Source: a bacterium (GTDB lineage Bacteria > Elusimicrobiota > Elusimicrobia > UBA1565 > UBA9628). Taken from it: 34,113 bases of DNA. The first letter of the stretch is position 1; every line of letters starts with the position of its first letter. Location: positions 1 through 34,113 of the forward strand of contig JAJZCM010000017.1 in NCBI GenBank assembly GCA_021846045.1. The letters are read 5' to 3'. The notes beneath the pieces were generated by a model. That model saw only the letters and a program-made list of their open reading frames with translations. It was not told the origin of the DNA and made no database searches. The position numbers were made by a program, and so were the translations under genes. Shown in pieces: positions 1 to 7,624 of this stretch.

Positions 1-313
1 CGGCGTAAAAACCGACGGCGGCGACGACACGGATGTAGGGCGTCAACATTAAGGTCACGATGCCGAGGGCCATCCAATCAACAGGGCTGCCTCCACCGGA
101 GGCTAGGTTCCGGAACAGATGCGCGATGTAGGTAAAGAAATTCGTCCCATCCATACGCCACTGCGGGGTGTAGAGAATGGCCGTTTTTCCGGACAAGTGA
201 TGGTAGAGGAAAAGGCCGTAGCTTTCTAAAATGAGACTCAAAATGACGCCGCCGATGAGAACCAGGCTGATGGCGGTTTCAAGCTTGTCTTCTTCCTCGG
301 GAAGGGCTTCCAT
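1..313 (-). CDS. DUF1634 family membrane protein (3' end cut by window edge)
   Basis: Partial minus-strand gene, reading from an ATG at 313-311 to the window edge; about 104 residues are visible. The reading begins MEALPEEEDKLETAISLVLI. It contains a first hydrophobic segment (about residues 14-32), a polar loop with LSGKTAILYTPQWRMDG, and a second hydrophobic segment containing VDWMALGIVTLMLTPYIRV, which is the usual layout of DUF1634 (PF07843) proteins. Its ATG overlaps the stop codon of the upstream TauE/SafE gene by one base (TAATG), so the two are translationally coupled. DUF1634 proteins are commonly found next to TSUP permeases, so an accessory role in the same transport process is likely but unproven. 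The C-terminal part is missing only because the window ends. Confidence 0.75.
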   Translation of the reverse strand, partial: MEALPEEEDKLETAISLVLIGGVILSLILESYGLFLYHHLSGKTAILYTPQWRMDGTNFFTYIAHLFRNLASGGGSPVDWMALGIVTLMLTPYIRVVAAVGFYA

Positions 314-1143
314 TAGGCTTTGATCCCGTTGTAGAGCATTTGAACGATCAAATAGACAAGAATGACTAAAAACAAGGCGCGCACGGACTTATTGCTCAGC
401 CGGTTGAGAACCCTTCCGCCCATCAAAGCGCCTATTGTGGCCCCAACAGCCATAGGGGCTGCGAGATCAAGATACAAAAGCCCCGAGGCGAAATAGACGC
501 TGGCCCCGGCCAAGGCCGTCATGCCGATGATGAAGTTGCTCGTCGTGCTTGAAACCTTGGACGGCATGCGCAAAACAACCTCGTGGACCGAAACCTTGAA
601 AGCCCCGGCGCCGATGCCAAGCATTCCCGCCGCGAGCCCCGCGATGAACATCCCCAACCCTCCCAAAAGCGGACGCGTCATCTCGTAGGAAACTTGGCGT
701 TTCAGGGCCTGATCGTAATAGCTTCCACGGAGGCCAAGCCATCGCGCAAGGCGGTCGGGCTTGACGTTTTCCGGCATTTCCTCTTTCATGTGGCGCCTGA
801 CGCCGAGAAAGGAAGTGGCCAAAAACGCCGCAAAGAAAAAATAAAGAAGTCTTGGAGCGATAAGGGTTGTGATGGTCGCTCCCACAATGGCGCCGGTGAT
901 GGTGAACATTTCAAGATAAAACGCGGCTCTGACGTTCGCGAGGCGATCCCGCACGTAGGAGGCGGCCGAACCGCTTGAGGTCGCAATAATTGTCACCATG
1001 CTGGCCGCAATCGCGCGGCGAAGAGGCACTCCGGCGGCGGCCAAAATCGGAATCATGATGCTTCCGCCGCCAAGTCCCGTCAACGCGCCGAGAAACCCGG
1101 AAACAACCGAAAGAGATAAAATTGTTGAAAGATTCATGCTCAA
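313..1143 (-). CDS. TauE/SafE (TSUP) family permease
   Basis: A 276-residue polytopic membrane protein, the normal size for the TSUP family, which moves sulfite, sulfonates or other organic anions across the inner membrane. It has two related halves. Both carry the family's glycine-rich signature: GALTGLGGGSIMIPILAAAG near residues 19-38 and AGMLGIGAGAFKVSVHEVV in the second half. Several further hydrophobic segments follow, ending LFLVILVYLIVQMLYN. The start is the first ATG of the frame; only a weak TTGAGC-like sequence precedes it. It is the first gene of a two-gene unit with the DUF1634 gene, which it overlaps by one base. Substrate cannot be told from sequence; TSUP proteins paired with DUF1634 are usually left without an assigned substrate. 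Confidence 0.9.
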   Translation of the reverse strand: MSMNLSTILSLSVVSGFLGALTGLGGGSIMIPILAAAGVPLRRAIAASMVTIIATSSGSAASYVRDRLANVRAAFYLEMFTITGAIVGATITTLIAPRLLYFFFAAFLATSFLGVRRHMKEEMPENVKPDRLARWLGLRGSYYDQALKRQVSYEMTRPLLGGLGMFIAGLAAGMLGIGAGAFKVSVHEVVLRMPSKVSSTTSNFIIGMTALAGASVYFASGLLYLDLAAPMAVGATIGALMGGRVLNRLSNKSVRALFLVILVYLIVQMLYNGIKA

Positions 1144-1220
1144 CTTAATGATAACAAATTAAGCGCCAGGAACTTTTTAAACGCGCATAGTTTTTTTGAG
1201 GATTTACGATTGAAAAGCGC

Positions 1221-1529
1221 TTATGACCGGCGATTGGGTGGGATATCGTCGGAGGGAAACTGATGGCGCCCTTCAAAAACGGTCAATATCTCGAGGCGTT
1301 GCGCGGTAATGCGGTAGACGATGCGGTATTTGCCCTCCAAGACTTCCCGTATATCGTTGGATCCCAGCTCCGGGACTTGGCGTCCCAAGCGGGAGAAGGT
1401 TTTGAGCGCCACTCCGCGCGAGATCAGCTTCTCGATGAAACGCAATGCCGTTTGGGGGGAGTCTTGGGAAATAAAATCTTCGATTTCCTGAAGCCGCTCG
1501 AGAGCTTGCTCCGTCCAGACGACCTTCAC
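1221..1529 (-). CDS. ParE/RelE-type toxin of a type II toxin-antitoxin pair
   Basis: About 102 residues, typical ParE/RelE size. The fold's hallmark blocks are visible: an N-terminal VVWTEQALERLQEIEDFI helix, a middle RQVPELGSNDIREVLEGKYRIVYRI strand pair and a C-terminal EILTVFEGRHQFP strand. ParE toxins poison DNA gyrase while RelE toxins cleave mRNA; sequence alone leans to ParE but does not decide. I chose the GTG at 1529 because it overlaps the antitoxin stop in a GTGA arrangement. An alternative in-frame TTG at 1553 would add eight residues and overlap the antitoxin by 28 bases. It is the second gene of the operon, so it is expressed only together with its antitoxin from the promoter upstream of the antitoxin. 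Confidence 0.85.
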   Translation of the reverse strand: MKVVWTEQALERLQEIEDFISQDSPQTALRFIEKLISRGVALKTFSRLGRQVPELGSNDIREVLEGKYRIVYRITAQRLEILTVFEGRHQFPSDDIPPNRRS

Positions 1530-1819
1530 GAGGTTTTTTTTGCTTCCCGCCAAGCGCTCATGCGGCGACGCATCTCCCCGCCGTCCATAACGCGGTCCGC
1601 TTCGGCGTCCGCCAAGCCCTTGGCCACCGATTCCAGAAATCGTTCTTTTTCCTGCAGTCGGTCGAATTCTGATGGAGACAACAGCACGCCAGCGGGCTTT
1701 CCGTTTTGAGTAATGACGATAGGGTGTCCGAAATCTTTGAGGCGATCCAACCAGGCGGCGGCTTGGGCTTTGAAGGCCCCGATGGCAACGACGTCTTTCG
1801 CCAATTGGATCGCTTTCAT
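1526..1819 (-). CDS. Phd/YefM-type antitoxin
   Basis: A 97-residue protein with the Phd/YefM pattern: an N-terminal DNA-binding half with IGAFKAQAAAWLDRL followed by the typical PIVITQNGKPAGVLLSPSEFDRLQEKE segment, then a charged C-terminal tail (EMRRRMSAWREAKKT) that would wrap the toxin. The ATG at 1819 is preferred over the upstream in-frame ATG at 1867 because AAGGAG lies a few bases before it and because the longer start would lie inside the promoter/operator. It precedes and overlaps the ParE-like toxin. It probably represses its own promoter by binding the palindromes at 1844-1883. Confidence 0.87.
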   Translation of the reverse strand: MKAIQLAKDVVAIGAFKAQAAAWLDRLKDFGHPIVITQNGKPAGVLLSPSEFDRLQEKERFLESVAKGLADAEADRVMDGGEMRRRMSAWREAKKTS

Positions 1820-1838
1820 ATCAGCTCCTTTTGAATAT

Positions 1839-1883
1839 AGTGTAGACCAAATTAGGTATCTTTTCAAGACCTATATTAGGTCT
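1839..1883 (-). promoter_or_regulatory. Promoter and palindromic operator of the toxin-antitoxin operon
   Basis: Read on the minus strand, TTGAAA (1867-1862) is followed by exactly 17 bases and TACACT (1844-1839), a good sigma-70-like promoter. A perfect inverted repeat with 7-bp arms and 3-bp centre (AGACCTA-TAT-TAGGTCT on the plus strand, 1867-1883) abuts and slightly overlaps the -35 box. A second, imperfect copy with the same half-site core (AGACC...TAGGT, 1844-1857) lies in the spacer. Two operator copies over the promoter are what an autoregulated Phd/YefM antitoxin would need. The ABC-F stop codon is only about ten bases upstream. Confidence 0.65.
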
Positions 1884-1892
1884 GATAAAAAA

Positions 1893-3641
1893 TTAAGCGC
1901 AATCCTTTAGAAGCCCTTCTTTAGTCTGGATCAGCGTTTGGATATTCTCCATCTCAGATCCGATTTCTTGAACGCGGGAGTAATCGGAGTAGAGTTCAGG
2001 GTCCGACAGTAACGCGGCAAGCTCTTCGAGTTTTGCGTGAAGGGTGGACAACTCCTCTTCCAGCTTTGCAGTCTGTCGGGCGATTTTTTTAGGATCTGGA
2101 GTCGCGGGTTTAGAGATTTTTTCAAGCGCTGGGACTGCGATTGCCTGCGGATTTTCTTCATGCCATTGGGCCTGGCGGCGCTTGAAATACTCGTAATCGC
2201 CGGGATAAACCGTAATTTTCCCGCCGTCAATGTGGACAACGTGGTTGGCCAGCGCGTTTAAGAAATAAAGATCGTGGCTGATAACGCAGATGGTTCCCTC
2301 AAAGCCTTTGAGAGCCTCAATAAGGCCGTCGACAGAAGCCATGTCGAGATGAGTCGTCGGCTCGTCCATTAAAAGAACGTTCGGCGGATTGAGCAAAAGT
2401 TTGACCAAGGACAAACGGCTTTTTTCTCCTCCGCTGAGAACCGAGACTTTTTTATGGATCGAGTCTCCGGGAAAAAGAAAAGAGCCTAAAACCGAACGTA
2501 CGACTTGTTCTGAATTGCCGCGGTTGGAGCTTAAGGCCTCTTCAAAAACGGTTTTTTCAAAATCAAGCTGGCCTTCCCGGTGTTGGGAGAAATATCCGAC
2601 CGCCACATCATGCCCAATGATTCTCTGCCCCGATTCAAATGGAATAACTCCGGCCAGCATCTTGAGGAGAGTTGATTTTCCGGCCCCGTTGTGTCCGACA
2701 AAAGCCATTTTCCAGCCGCGTTCAAGATCAAAATTGAGATCGCGGTAAACTTGGACGTTTCCGTAAGACTTGGCGACGTTTTTGAGTGAAAGAACCTTAA
2801 GGCCTACGCGAGGCGGCTGCGGAAACCTGATTCGGACCGTTTTAGCTTCGGGCGCAAGTTCAATGAGTTCGAGCTTCTCAAGCCTCTTAATCATGCTCTG
2901 AGCGCGGCTGGCGGTGGAAGCCCGGGCGCGATTGCGGTCGATAAATTCCTGCATCTTTTCTATTTCTTCTTGCTGGCGGTGATAAGCCGATTCCAAACGC
3001 TCTTTTTCCGCTCGGCGCTCCGAAATAAAATGTTCGTAATCGCCATGATAAATTTTAAGAGTTTTATCCTGAAGGCTGATGATGGCGCGGCAGACGGCGT
3101 TAATGAAGGCGCGGTCGTGTGAGATCAAAAAAATCGCCCCAGGATAAGACTGTAAATATTTTTGAAACCAAAACAGGGAATCGATGTCCAGGTGATTGGT
3201 GGGTTCGTCTAAAAGGAGTAAATCGGGTTCCAGAAGAAGAAGTTTGGCCAAGGCCACCCTCATGGCCCAGCCGCCGCTCAAGGCGTTCATTTTCCTGCTG
3301 AAATCCGTGACCTTAAATCCCAGGCCCATCAGAATCGCTTTGGCCTTTGCGGCAAGTCTCGCGTCCGGGTCGCTAAATTCAGATAGAGCGTAATTTAAAA
3401 TTTCTTCATCTAAAACCGGGGCGTTTTCCTGAGGCAGATAACCGACCACCGCGCCTTTTTTAAGGCTGACCTGTCCGCTGTCCGGTTCTTCGCGTCCCAA
3501 GAGCATCTTGAAAAGGGTTGATTTCCCCGCGCCATTGGGGCCGACCAAGACAAAACGGTCGCCTTGGTTGATTTGAAGGGACGCCCCCTCCAAAAGGGTT
3601 TGTTGACCGAAGGATTTGTGAACGTCTTTGAGAGTGATCAT
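1893..3641 (-). CDS. ABC-F family ATPase (ribosome-associated translation factor type)
   Basis: A 582-residue soluble protein with two ABC ATPase domains and no membrane segment. The first domain has Walker A GPNGAGKST at residues 34-42, the ABC-F style signature LSGGWAMRVALAKLL and Walker B LLLLDEPTNHLDIDS. A basic, charged linker (HRQQEEIEKMQEFIDRNRAR) follows, then a second domain with GHNGAGKST, LSGGEKSRLSLVKLL and NVLLMDEPTTHLDMAS. The last about 65 residues are a charged coiled coil, as in YheS/Uup/YdiF-like ABC-F proteins. These proteins bind the ribosomal E site and help stalled or antibiotic-blocked ribosomes. No clear Shine-Dalgarno precedes the ATG, and a terminator hairpin ends only about ten bases before it. 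Which ABC-F subgroup it belongs to, and whether it gives antibiotic resistance, cannot be told by eye. Confidence 0.93.
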   Translation of the reverse strand: MITLKDVHKSFGQQTLLEGASLQINQGDRFVLVGPNGAGKSTLFKMLLGREEPDSGQVSLKKGAVVGYLPQENAPVLDEEILNYALSEFSDPDARLAAKAKAILMGLGFKVTDFSRKMNALSGGWAMRVALAKLLLLEPDLLLLDEPTNHLDIDSLFWFQKYLQSYPGAIFLISHDRAFINAVCRAIISLQDKTLKIYHGDYEHFISERRAEKERLESAYHRQQEEIEKMQEFIDRNRARASTASRAQSMIKRLEKLELIELAPEAKTVRIRFPQPPRVGLKVLSLKNVAKSYGNVQVYRDLNFDLERGWKMAFVGHNGAGKSTLLKMLAGVIPFESGQRIIGHDVAVGYFSQHREGQLDFEKTVFEEALSSNRGNSEQVVRSVLGSFLFPGDSIHKKVSVLSGGEKSRLSLVKLLLNPPNVLLMDEPTTHLDMASVDGLIEALKGFEGTICVISHDLYFLNALANHVVHIDGGKITVYPGDYEYFKRRQAQWHEENPQAIAVPALEKISKPATPDPKKIARQTAKLEEELSTLHAKLEELAALLSDPELYSDYSRVQEIGSEMENIQTLIQTKEGLLKDCA

Positions 3642-3650
3642 CGGGATTAA

Positions 3651-3685
3651 AAAACCGCCGGGTCTATCAAAGCCCGGCGGTTTTT
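3651..3685. terminator. Strong bidirectional rho-independent terminator hairpin
   Basis: A perfect 12-bp stem, AAAACCGCCGGG (3651-3662) pairing with CCCGGCGGTTTT (3673-3684), with a 10-base loop. A-runs and T-runs on the two sides give a U-tract in both directions. On the minus strand it follows the stop of the small Cys-rich gene by about a dozen bases and lies immediately before the start of the ABC-F gene. Confidence 0.85.
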
Positions 3686-3696
3686 AAAAGACAGCT

Positions 3697-3939
3697 TTAT
3701 TTGCCTTTTGTGTGGGACATAGGCATCTCTTGATTCATCATGCCCATGTTGTGGAAAGGGCAGGGACTCGCGGCGTGTACTCCGCAGTGATGGCCGCCTG
3801 CGATTAGATAGCCGATAACCCCTCCCAAAAGTAGAACGAGAAGAGCCGCGATACCTTTGCATCCACAGCAATGCTTTTTACCACAGCCGCCTTTGCCGCA
3901 TCCGCAACCGCCCGATTTTTCTTCTTGATTTGATTCCAT
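3697..3939 (-). CDS. Small Cys/His/Met-rich single-pass membrane protein, likely metal-binding
   Basis: An 80-residue protein I do not recognise as a named family. The N-terminal part is a cysteine cluster (Cys 12, 14, 19, 24, 25 and 27 in a Gly/Lys background). One hydrophobic segment follows at about residues 29-48 (AALLVLLLGGVIGYLIAGG). The tail holds HHCGVH, CPFH and a Met-rich MGMMNQEMPMSH. Cys/His clusters on one side of a membrane and Met/His on the other are typical of soft-metal binding (copper, silver or zinc), which is an inference. The start is well supported by AGGGGGAG just upstream of the ATG. A terminator follows it, so it appears to be transcribed alone, divergently from the carbonic-anhydrase-like gene. 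Confidence 0.7.
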   Translation of the reverse strand: MESNQEEKSGGCGCGKGGCGKKHCCGCKGIAALLVLLLGGVIGYLIAGGHHCGVHAASPCPFHNMGMMNQEMPMSHTKGK

Positions 3940-3967
3940 AAACTCCCCCTTACGTTCTTGTCTTTAT

Positions 3968-3995
3968 ATTATACAACTACCCCCTATTGTATAAT
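3968..3995. promoter_or_regulatory. Divergent -10 boxes between the Cys-rich gene and the carbonic-anhydrase-like gene
   Basis: The short divergent gap holds a TATAAT on the minus strand (3973-3968) pointing to the Cys-rich gene and a TATAAT on the plus strand (3990-3995) pointing to the carbonic-anhydrase-like gene. Neither has a convincing -35 box at 17 bases, so the call rests on the -10 hexamers and the divergent layout. Confidence 0.35.
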
Positions 3996-4544
3996 TTTGA
4001 TGGAGTGCATAACTTTATCAACATTCGCTCGGAAGAGGATATTCCCGCCGCTTGGCGTTTGACGCCCATTGGCAGCCTGTTGCGCTATCACAATCTAAAC
4101 GCGCCGTTGCCTCAAAGAGCGGAAAAACCGGAACTTTTAATCGGCATGTGCATGGACAGCCGAAAGCATTTGAGAATTCCGGATAATTTCGCCTTTATTC
4201 TCCGCACCGGCGGCGCCAATTTAAGACTAAGCGAATTTCGCGTTTCCTATGCGATTGCGGTGGGAGGAGTGCGCGCGATAGCTCTGATGGGGCACACCCA
4301 ATGCGGCATGTCCGGCCTTATTTCGCGACGGGAAATCTTCATCACGGGGCTCATGGACGTCGGGTGGACGCGAGAAGCGGCTGAAAAACACTTTGACTCT
4401 CTGGCGCCTGATCATGAAATCGGGCCGGAGGGCGATTTTATCCGTGCGGAAGCTCAACGCCTTCGCGTCTTATACCCCAAAGTGATCGTCGCCCCTCTCT
4501 TATACCGGATCGAAGATGGCAGCGTGGCCTTACTAAAGGAATAG
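3987..4544 (+). CDS. Beta-carbonic-anhydrase-like protein
   Basis: Up to 185 residues, compact for a beta-class carbonic anhydrase (CO2 + H2O to bicarbonate, zinc enzyme). The family pattern is clear: CMDSR gives the zinc ligand Cys55 and the Asp57-Arg59 dyad, and GHTQCGM gives His103 and Cys106. RTGGANL and SYAIAVGGVRAIALMGH are the usual surrounding strands and helix. The start is uncertain. The frame opens at a TTG at 3987, but a plus-strand TATAAT overlaps that codon. If that -10 box is used, translation would begin at the in-frame GTG at 4005, close to the expected transcript start, giving VHNFINIRSEED. No Shine-Dalgarno favours either. It ends five bases before the Tim44-like gene, whose weak AGGG ribosome site overlaps its stop, so the genes probably form one operon. 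Confidence 0.8.
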   Translation: MYNFDGVHNFINIRSEEDIPAAWRLTPIGSLLRYHNLNAPLPQRAEKPELLIGMCMDSRKHLRIPDNFAFILRTGGANLRLSEFRVSYAIAVGGVRAIALMGHTQCGMSGLISRREIFITGLMDVGWTREAAEKHFDSLAPDHEIGPEGDFIRAEAQRLRVLYPKVIVAPLLYRIEDGSVALLKE

Positions 4545-4549
4545 GGCTA

Positions 4550-6463
4550 ATGAAGAAACATCCTCACGTTCAATTGGGATTTTTTGTTTTATTCCCGCTA
4601 CTCGTTTTATTTTCTCCTCATTTATCTTATGCCCGCGCAGGCGGCGGAGAAGGTTACGGTTATTCCGGAGGGGGATACGGCTCTGGAGGTTTGAGCGGCG
4701 GTTCTCAAGGCCTCGGGGCCCTTCTCGACTTATTGATTTTTTTTAACCTCAATTATCCCGCCGCGGGGATTCCGGTTGATGCGTTGGTTCTCTTCGCAAT
4801 TTATCTTTCTTCCTCAAGCGGAGGAACGGCCCTTTATAATCGCCGAATTTCCTCGACTATTCAAACCGGAGTTCTCAAATCAAGAGAGAATGCCTATCAA
4901 GATAAGATTGTCTCTATCCAAGCGACCGACCCCCGTTTTAATGAGGATGTTTTTCTGGAGCGCTCGAAAGACGCTTTTATTAAAATTCAATCAGCGTGGG
5001 GCGCCCAAGACATGTCGCCTGTTCGGGCTTTAATTTCAGACGGGGTCTTTATCCGATTTTCCTCCCAGTTGGCGATGCAAAAATCAAATGGCATTAAGGA
5101 AATCATGGAAAACCTTAATATTCTCAGCCAGTCAATTTTAGCGATTGATGAGACCTCTTTTTTCGACATCATCCATGTTTCTTTTACCGCTTCCTGCGTC
5201 AATTATAAGGTGCATGCGGACACAGGGATCTATTTTGCCGGAAATAAAAGCGCGGATGAGTTTTCAGAGGTATGGTCTTTTGCGAGACGAAAAAACGCCA
5301 AGACCTTAGACCAAGGTTCTATTGACGGGGTTTGCCCCAACTGCGGCGCGGTGCAAAAAATAAGCCGCGTTCAATGCGAGGCTTGCGGATCTTTTCTTAA
5401 CAGCGGGGAAAACGACTGGGTCATGGCTTTGATTACTCAAAACTCTGAATGGAGGATGGTCAAGCCCGAATCCCAGATTATCGGCTGGGATAATTTTACG
5501 CATTTAGATTCCTCGCTGGATTTAATTTCGGTTGAAGACCGTGTTTCGGTCGCCTTTTGGAAAACGAGACAGGCTTTGCGCTTAAAAAACGCCGACTTTA
5601 TTGCGCGCTTTGCCTCGAGCTCCTATTTGGAGAGCTTCAAAAATGAAATTGCGTCGGCGGAATCGGAGTCCTATAGCAATGAAGCCGTCGGCGCGGTCGA
5701 AATCTTGGAACTGGAGCGAAGGCCTGATTTTGAATATGCCCATGTAGCCGTGCGCTGGATGGGAGATGAGTTTTCGCTAAACCCGGCAAGCCGGCGTTTT
5801 GAACCCTTGGGAAAGGTTTTTCGGGATTGGGTTTTCACTATTAAGCGTAAAAACGGCGCGCAAAGTAATATAAAGACTGCGCTCAATTCTTTCGGGTCTT
5901 TTCATTGCCAAGGCTGCGGGGCCGCTCTTGCGGATGGCGATTCCGCCGTTTGTCAGTATTGCGGCAGAGCTTTAAACGACGGCTCCTATGATTGGGTGTT
6001 GGATTCAGTCGTTCCCCATTCAAAATGGAGGTCTTCAATTGAAGCCGCTCCCGCTCCCGAACAGGAGCTTTATGAAATCCTGAACTCCGGCGTCGATTCA
6101 CAGACCTTGATTAAGGTCCTGGTCGCCGTTTTAGCGGCCGATGGCGTCGATCATGCGGAAATGAAAGTGGTCTCGCAATTGGCCTTGCGCGCCCATATCC
6201 CGATGGATTTTGTGCTTAATTGTGTTGACGCGGCTAAATCTGGTAAATTGGAAGTCGCTTTGCCGCAAAATCTGAAAGAGGCGAGGCGTTATTTAAGAGG
6301 GATGGCGGTTTTGGCAGTTACCGGAACCGGAAAAGGGGGCGGCGAGAAGGCCCTAGAGGCTTTTGGATCGCGCTTCAATATGCAAAAAGCGGACATTGAT
6401 TTAATCATTAATGAAGAAAGATCGAATCTTTACGAAAAGGCGAGAAAGGAAGCGTTTGCCTAA
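4550..6463 (+). CDS. Exported protein with two Tim44-like/zinc-ribbon units and a TerB-like C-terminal domain
   Basis: 637 residues. An N-terminal signal peptide (MKKHPHVQLGFFVLFPLLVL, then SPHLSYARA) is followed by a Gly/Ser/Tyr-rich stretch and a hydrophobic segment around residues 56-90. Then come two copies of the same unit. Each is about 170 residues, resembles the Tim44-like fold (first unit FNEDVFLERSKDAFIKIQSAWG; second VSVAFWKTRQALRLKNADF) and contains a four-Cys zinc ribbon (CPNCGA...CEACG near 262-283, CQGCGA...CQYCG near 452-472), ending in a W-V...W motif. The last about 110 residues (LIKVLVAVLAADGVDHAEMKVVSQLALRA) look like a TerB/DjlA-type helical domain. A membrane-envelope role with the next gene, an SPFH protein with zinc ribbons, is inferred. 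The start has AGGG three bases upstream. Confidence 0.72.
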   Translation: MKKHPHVQLGFFVLFPLLVLFSPHLSYARAGGGEGYGYSGGGYGSGGLSGGSQGLGALLDLLIFFNLNYPAAGIPVDALVLFAIYLSSSSGGTALYNRRISSTIQTGVLKSRENAYQDKIVSIQATDPRFNEDVFLERSKDAFIKIQSAWGAQDMSPVRALISDGVFIRFSSQLAMQKSNGIKEIMENLNILSQSILAIDETSFFDIIHVSFTASCVNYKVHADTGIYFAGNKSADEFSEVWSFARRKNAKTLDQGSIDGVCPNCGAVQKISRVQCEACGSFLNSGENDWVMALITQNSEWRMVKPESQIIGWDNFTHLDSSLDLISVEDRVSVAFWKTRQALRLKNADFIARFASSSYLESFKNEIASAESESYSNEAVGAVEILELERRPDFEYAHVAVRWMGDEFSLNPASRRFEPLGKVFRDWVFTIKRKNGAQSNIKTALNSFGSFHCQGCGAALADGDSAVCQYCGRALNDGSYDWVLDSVVPHSKWRSSIEAAPAPEQELYEILNSGVDSQTLIKVLVAVLAADGVDHAEMKVVSQLALRAHIPMDFVLNCVDAAKSGKLEVALPQNLKEARRYLRGMAVLAVTGTGKGGGEKALEAFGSRFNMQKADIDLIINEERSNLYEKARKEAFA

Positions 6464-6483
6464 ACAAAAACAGGAGAAAATCC

Positions 6484-7623
6484 ATGGCGATTATTGATGT
6501 CGTCAAATTTGATGGAGATCCGAACCTCTTGGTTTGGAGATTTCCCTCTGATCAGCTCAGTTGGGGAAGCCAAGTCATCGTCAACGAATCTCAAGAGGCG
6601 GTGTTCTTCAAAGGAGGAAGGGCCTTGGATGTCTTGGGGCCGGGAACCCATACGCTCGAGACCGCCAATCTTCCCATTTTAAGGGTTTTGGTTAATGCGC
6701 CTTTTGGGAGTCAGACCCCTTTTGCGGCCGAGATTTATTATGTCAATAAAGTTTCCGTCCTCAACTTGAAATGGGGAACCCAGGAGCCTATTCCAGTTCT
6801 CGATCCGAAATACAACGTCTTTCTACCGGTGCGGGCCTTCGGTCAATTCGGCATTCGTGTCGCCGATTCCAAGCGCTTTGTCGTGCAGTTGGCGGGAACT
6901 CTCAAAGAATTCACCGCGCAAGCGGTCAGCGATTATTTTCGCGGAGCCTTGATTACTAAGGCGAAAGATTCTATCGCTCAATCGATCATCAAGGAAAAAA
7001 TATCCCTGCTTGAGATCAGCGCGTCTTTGGAGGTTTTGTCCTCCGCTATAGCGGTCAAGCTCAAGGATGATTTCGCGCGCTTTGGCGTCGCCCTGGAAAC
7101 CTTTTATCTTAATTCCATCAATGTCCCAGATGATGATCCCTCGGTTATCAGCCTCAAGAAAGCCTTGGCTGAGAAAGCCGAGTTTCAGATATTGGGCGAT
7201 CAGTCTTACAAGACGGTGCGAAGCTTTAACACCATGGAAGAGGCCGCTAAAAACACCGGAACCATGGGCAGTATGGTCGGGATGGGGCTCGGAATGGGAG
7301 CGGGCTTTGGCTTTGGCGGCCCCATGGCTCAAGCGATGTCTCAAAATATGGGGGGAAATTCGGCAGTGATGCCGTCTCAGACCGCCGTTTGCCCGCATTG
7401 TCATTCCCAGATATCTCCTACCAGCAAATTTTGCGGAGTGTGCGGCAACCCGGTCGTTTTAGCCACCGCCCATTGCCCGTCTTGCGGCGCGGATATTCCC
7501 GCCGGGGCTCAATTTTGTTCCGCTTGCGGGAAAAAATTGTCTCAATCGCTTTGCCCGCAATGCCATGCGTCCAATTCCCCAACGGCTAAATTTTGCCTCA
7601 GTTGCGGCGGGGCTCTTCATTAA
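6484..7623 (+). CDS. SPFH-domain protein of the YdjI type with three C-terminal zinc ribbons
   Basis: 379 residues without a signal peptide. Residues 1-240 form an SPFH (band 7) domain of the bacterial YdjI/'virion core protein' type, recognisable from LVWRFPSDQLSWGSQVIVNE, QEAVFFKGG, LGPGTHTLETANLP and later FYLNSINVPDDDP. A Gly/Met-rich linker follows (about 255-300). Then come three consecutive zinc ribbons (CPHCHSQ..FCGVCGN, CPSCGAD..FCSACGK, CPQCHAS..FCLSCGG). YdjI-type proteins act with PspA-like proteins at the inner membrane under envelope stress in Bacillus; a comparable role here is inference. AGGAG lies seven bases before the ATG. It sits 20 bases after the Tim44-like gene, whose own zinc ribbons suggest a shared complex. 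Confidence 0.85.
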   Translation: MAIIDVVKFDGDPNLLVWRFPSDQLSWGSQVIVNESQEAVFFKGGRALDVLGPGTHTLETANLPILRVLVNAPFGSQTPFAAEIYYVNKVSVLNLKWGTQEPIPVLDPKYNVFLPVRAFGQFGIRVADSKRFVVQLAGTLKEFTAQAVSDYFRGALITKAKDSIAQSIIKEKISLLEISASLEVLSSAIAVKLKDDFARFGVALETFYLNSINVPDDDPSVISLKKALAEKAEFQILGDQSYKTVRSFNTMEEAAKNTGTMGSMVGMGLGMGAGFGFGGPMAQAMSQNMGGNSAVMPSQTAVCPHCHSQISPTSKFCGVCGNPVVLATAHCPSCGADIPAGAQFCSACGKKLSQSLCPQCHASNSPTAKFCLSCGGALH

Positions 7624-7624
7624 A

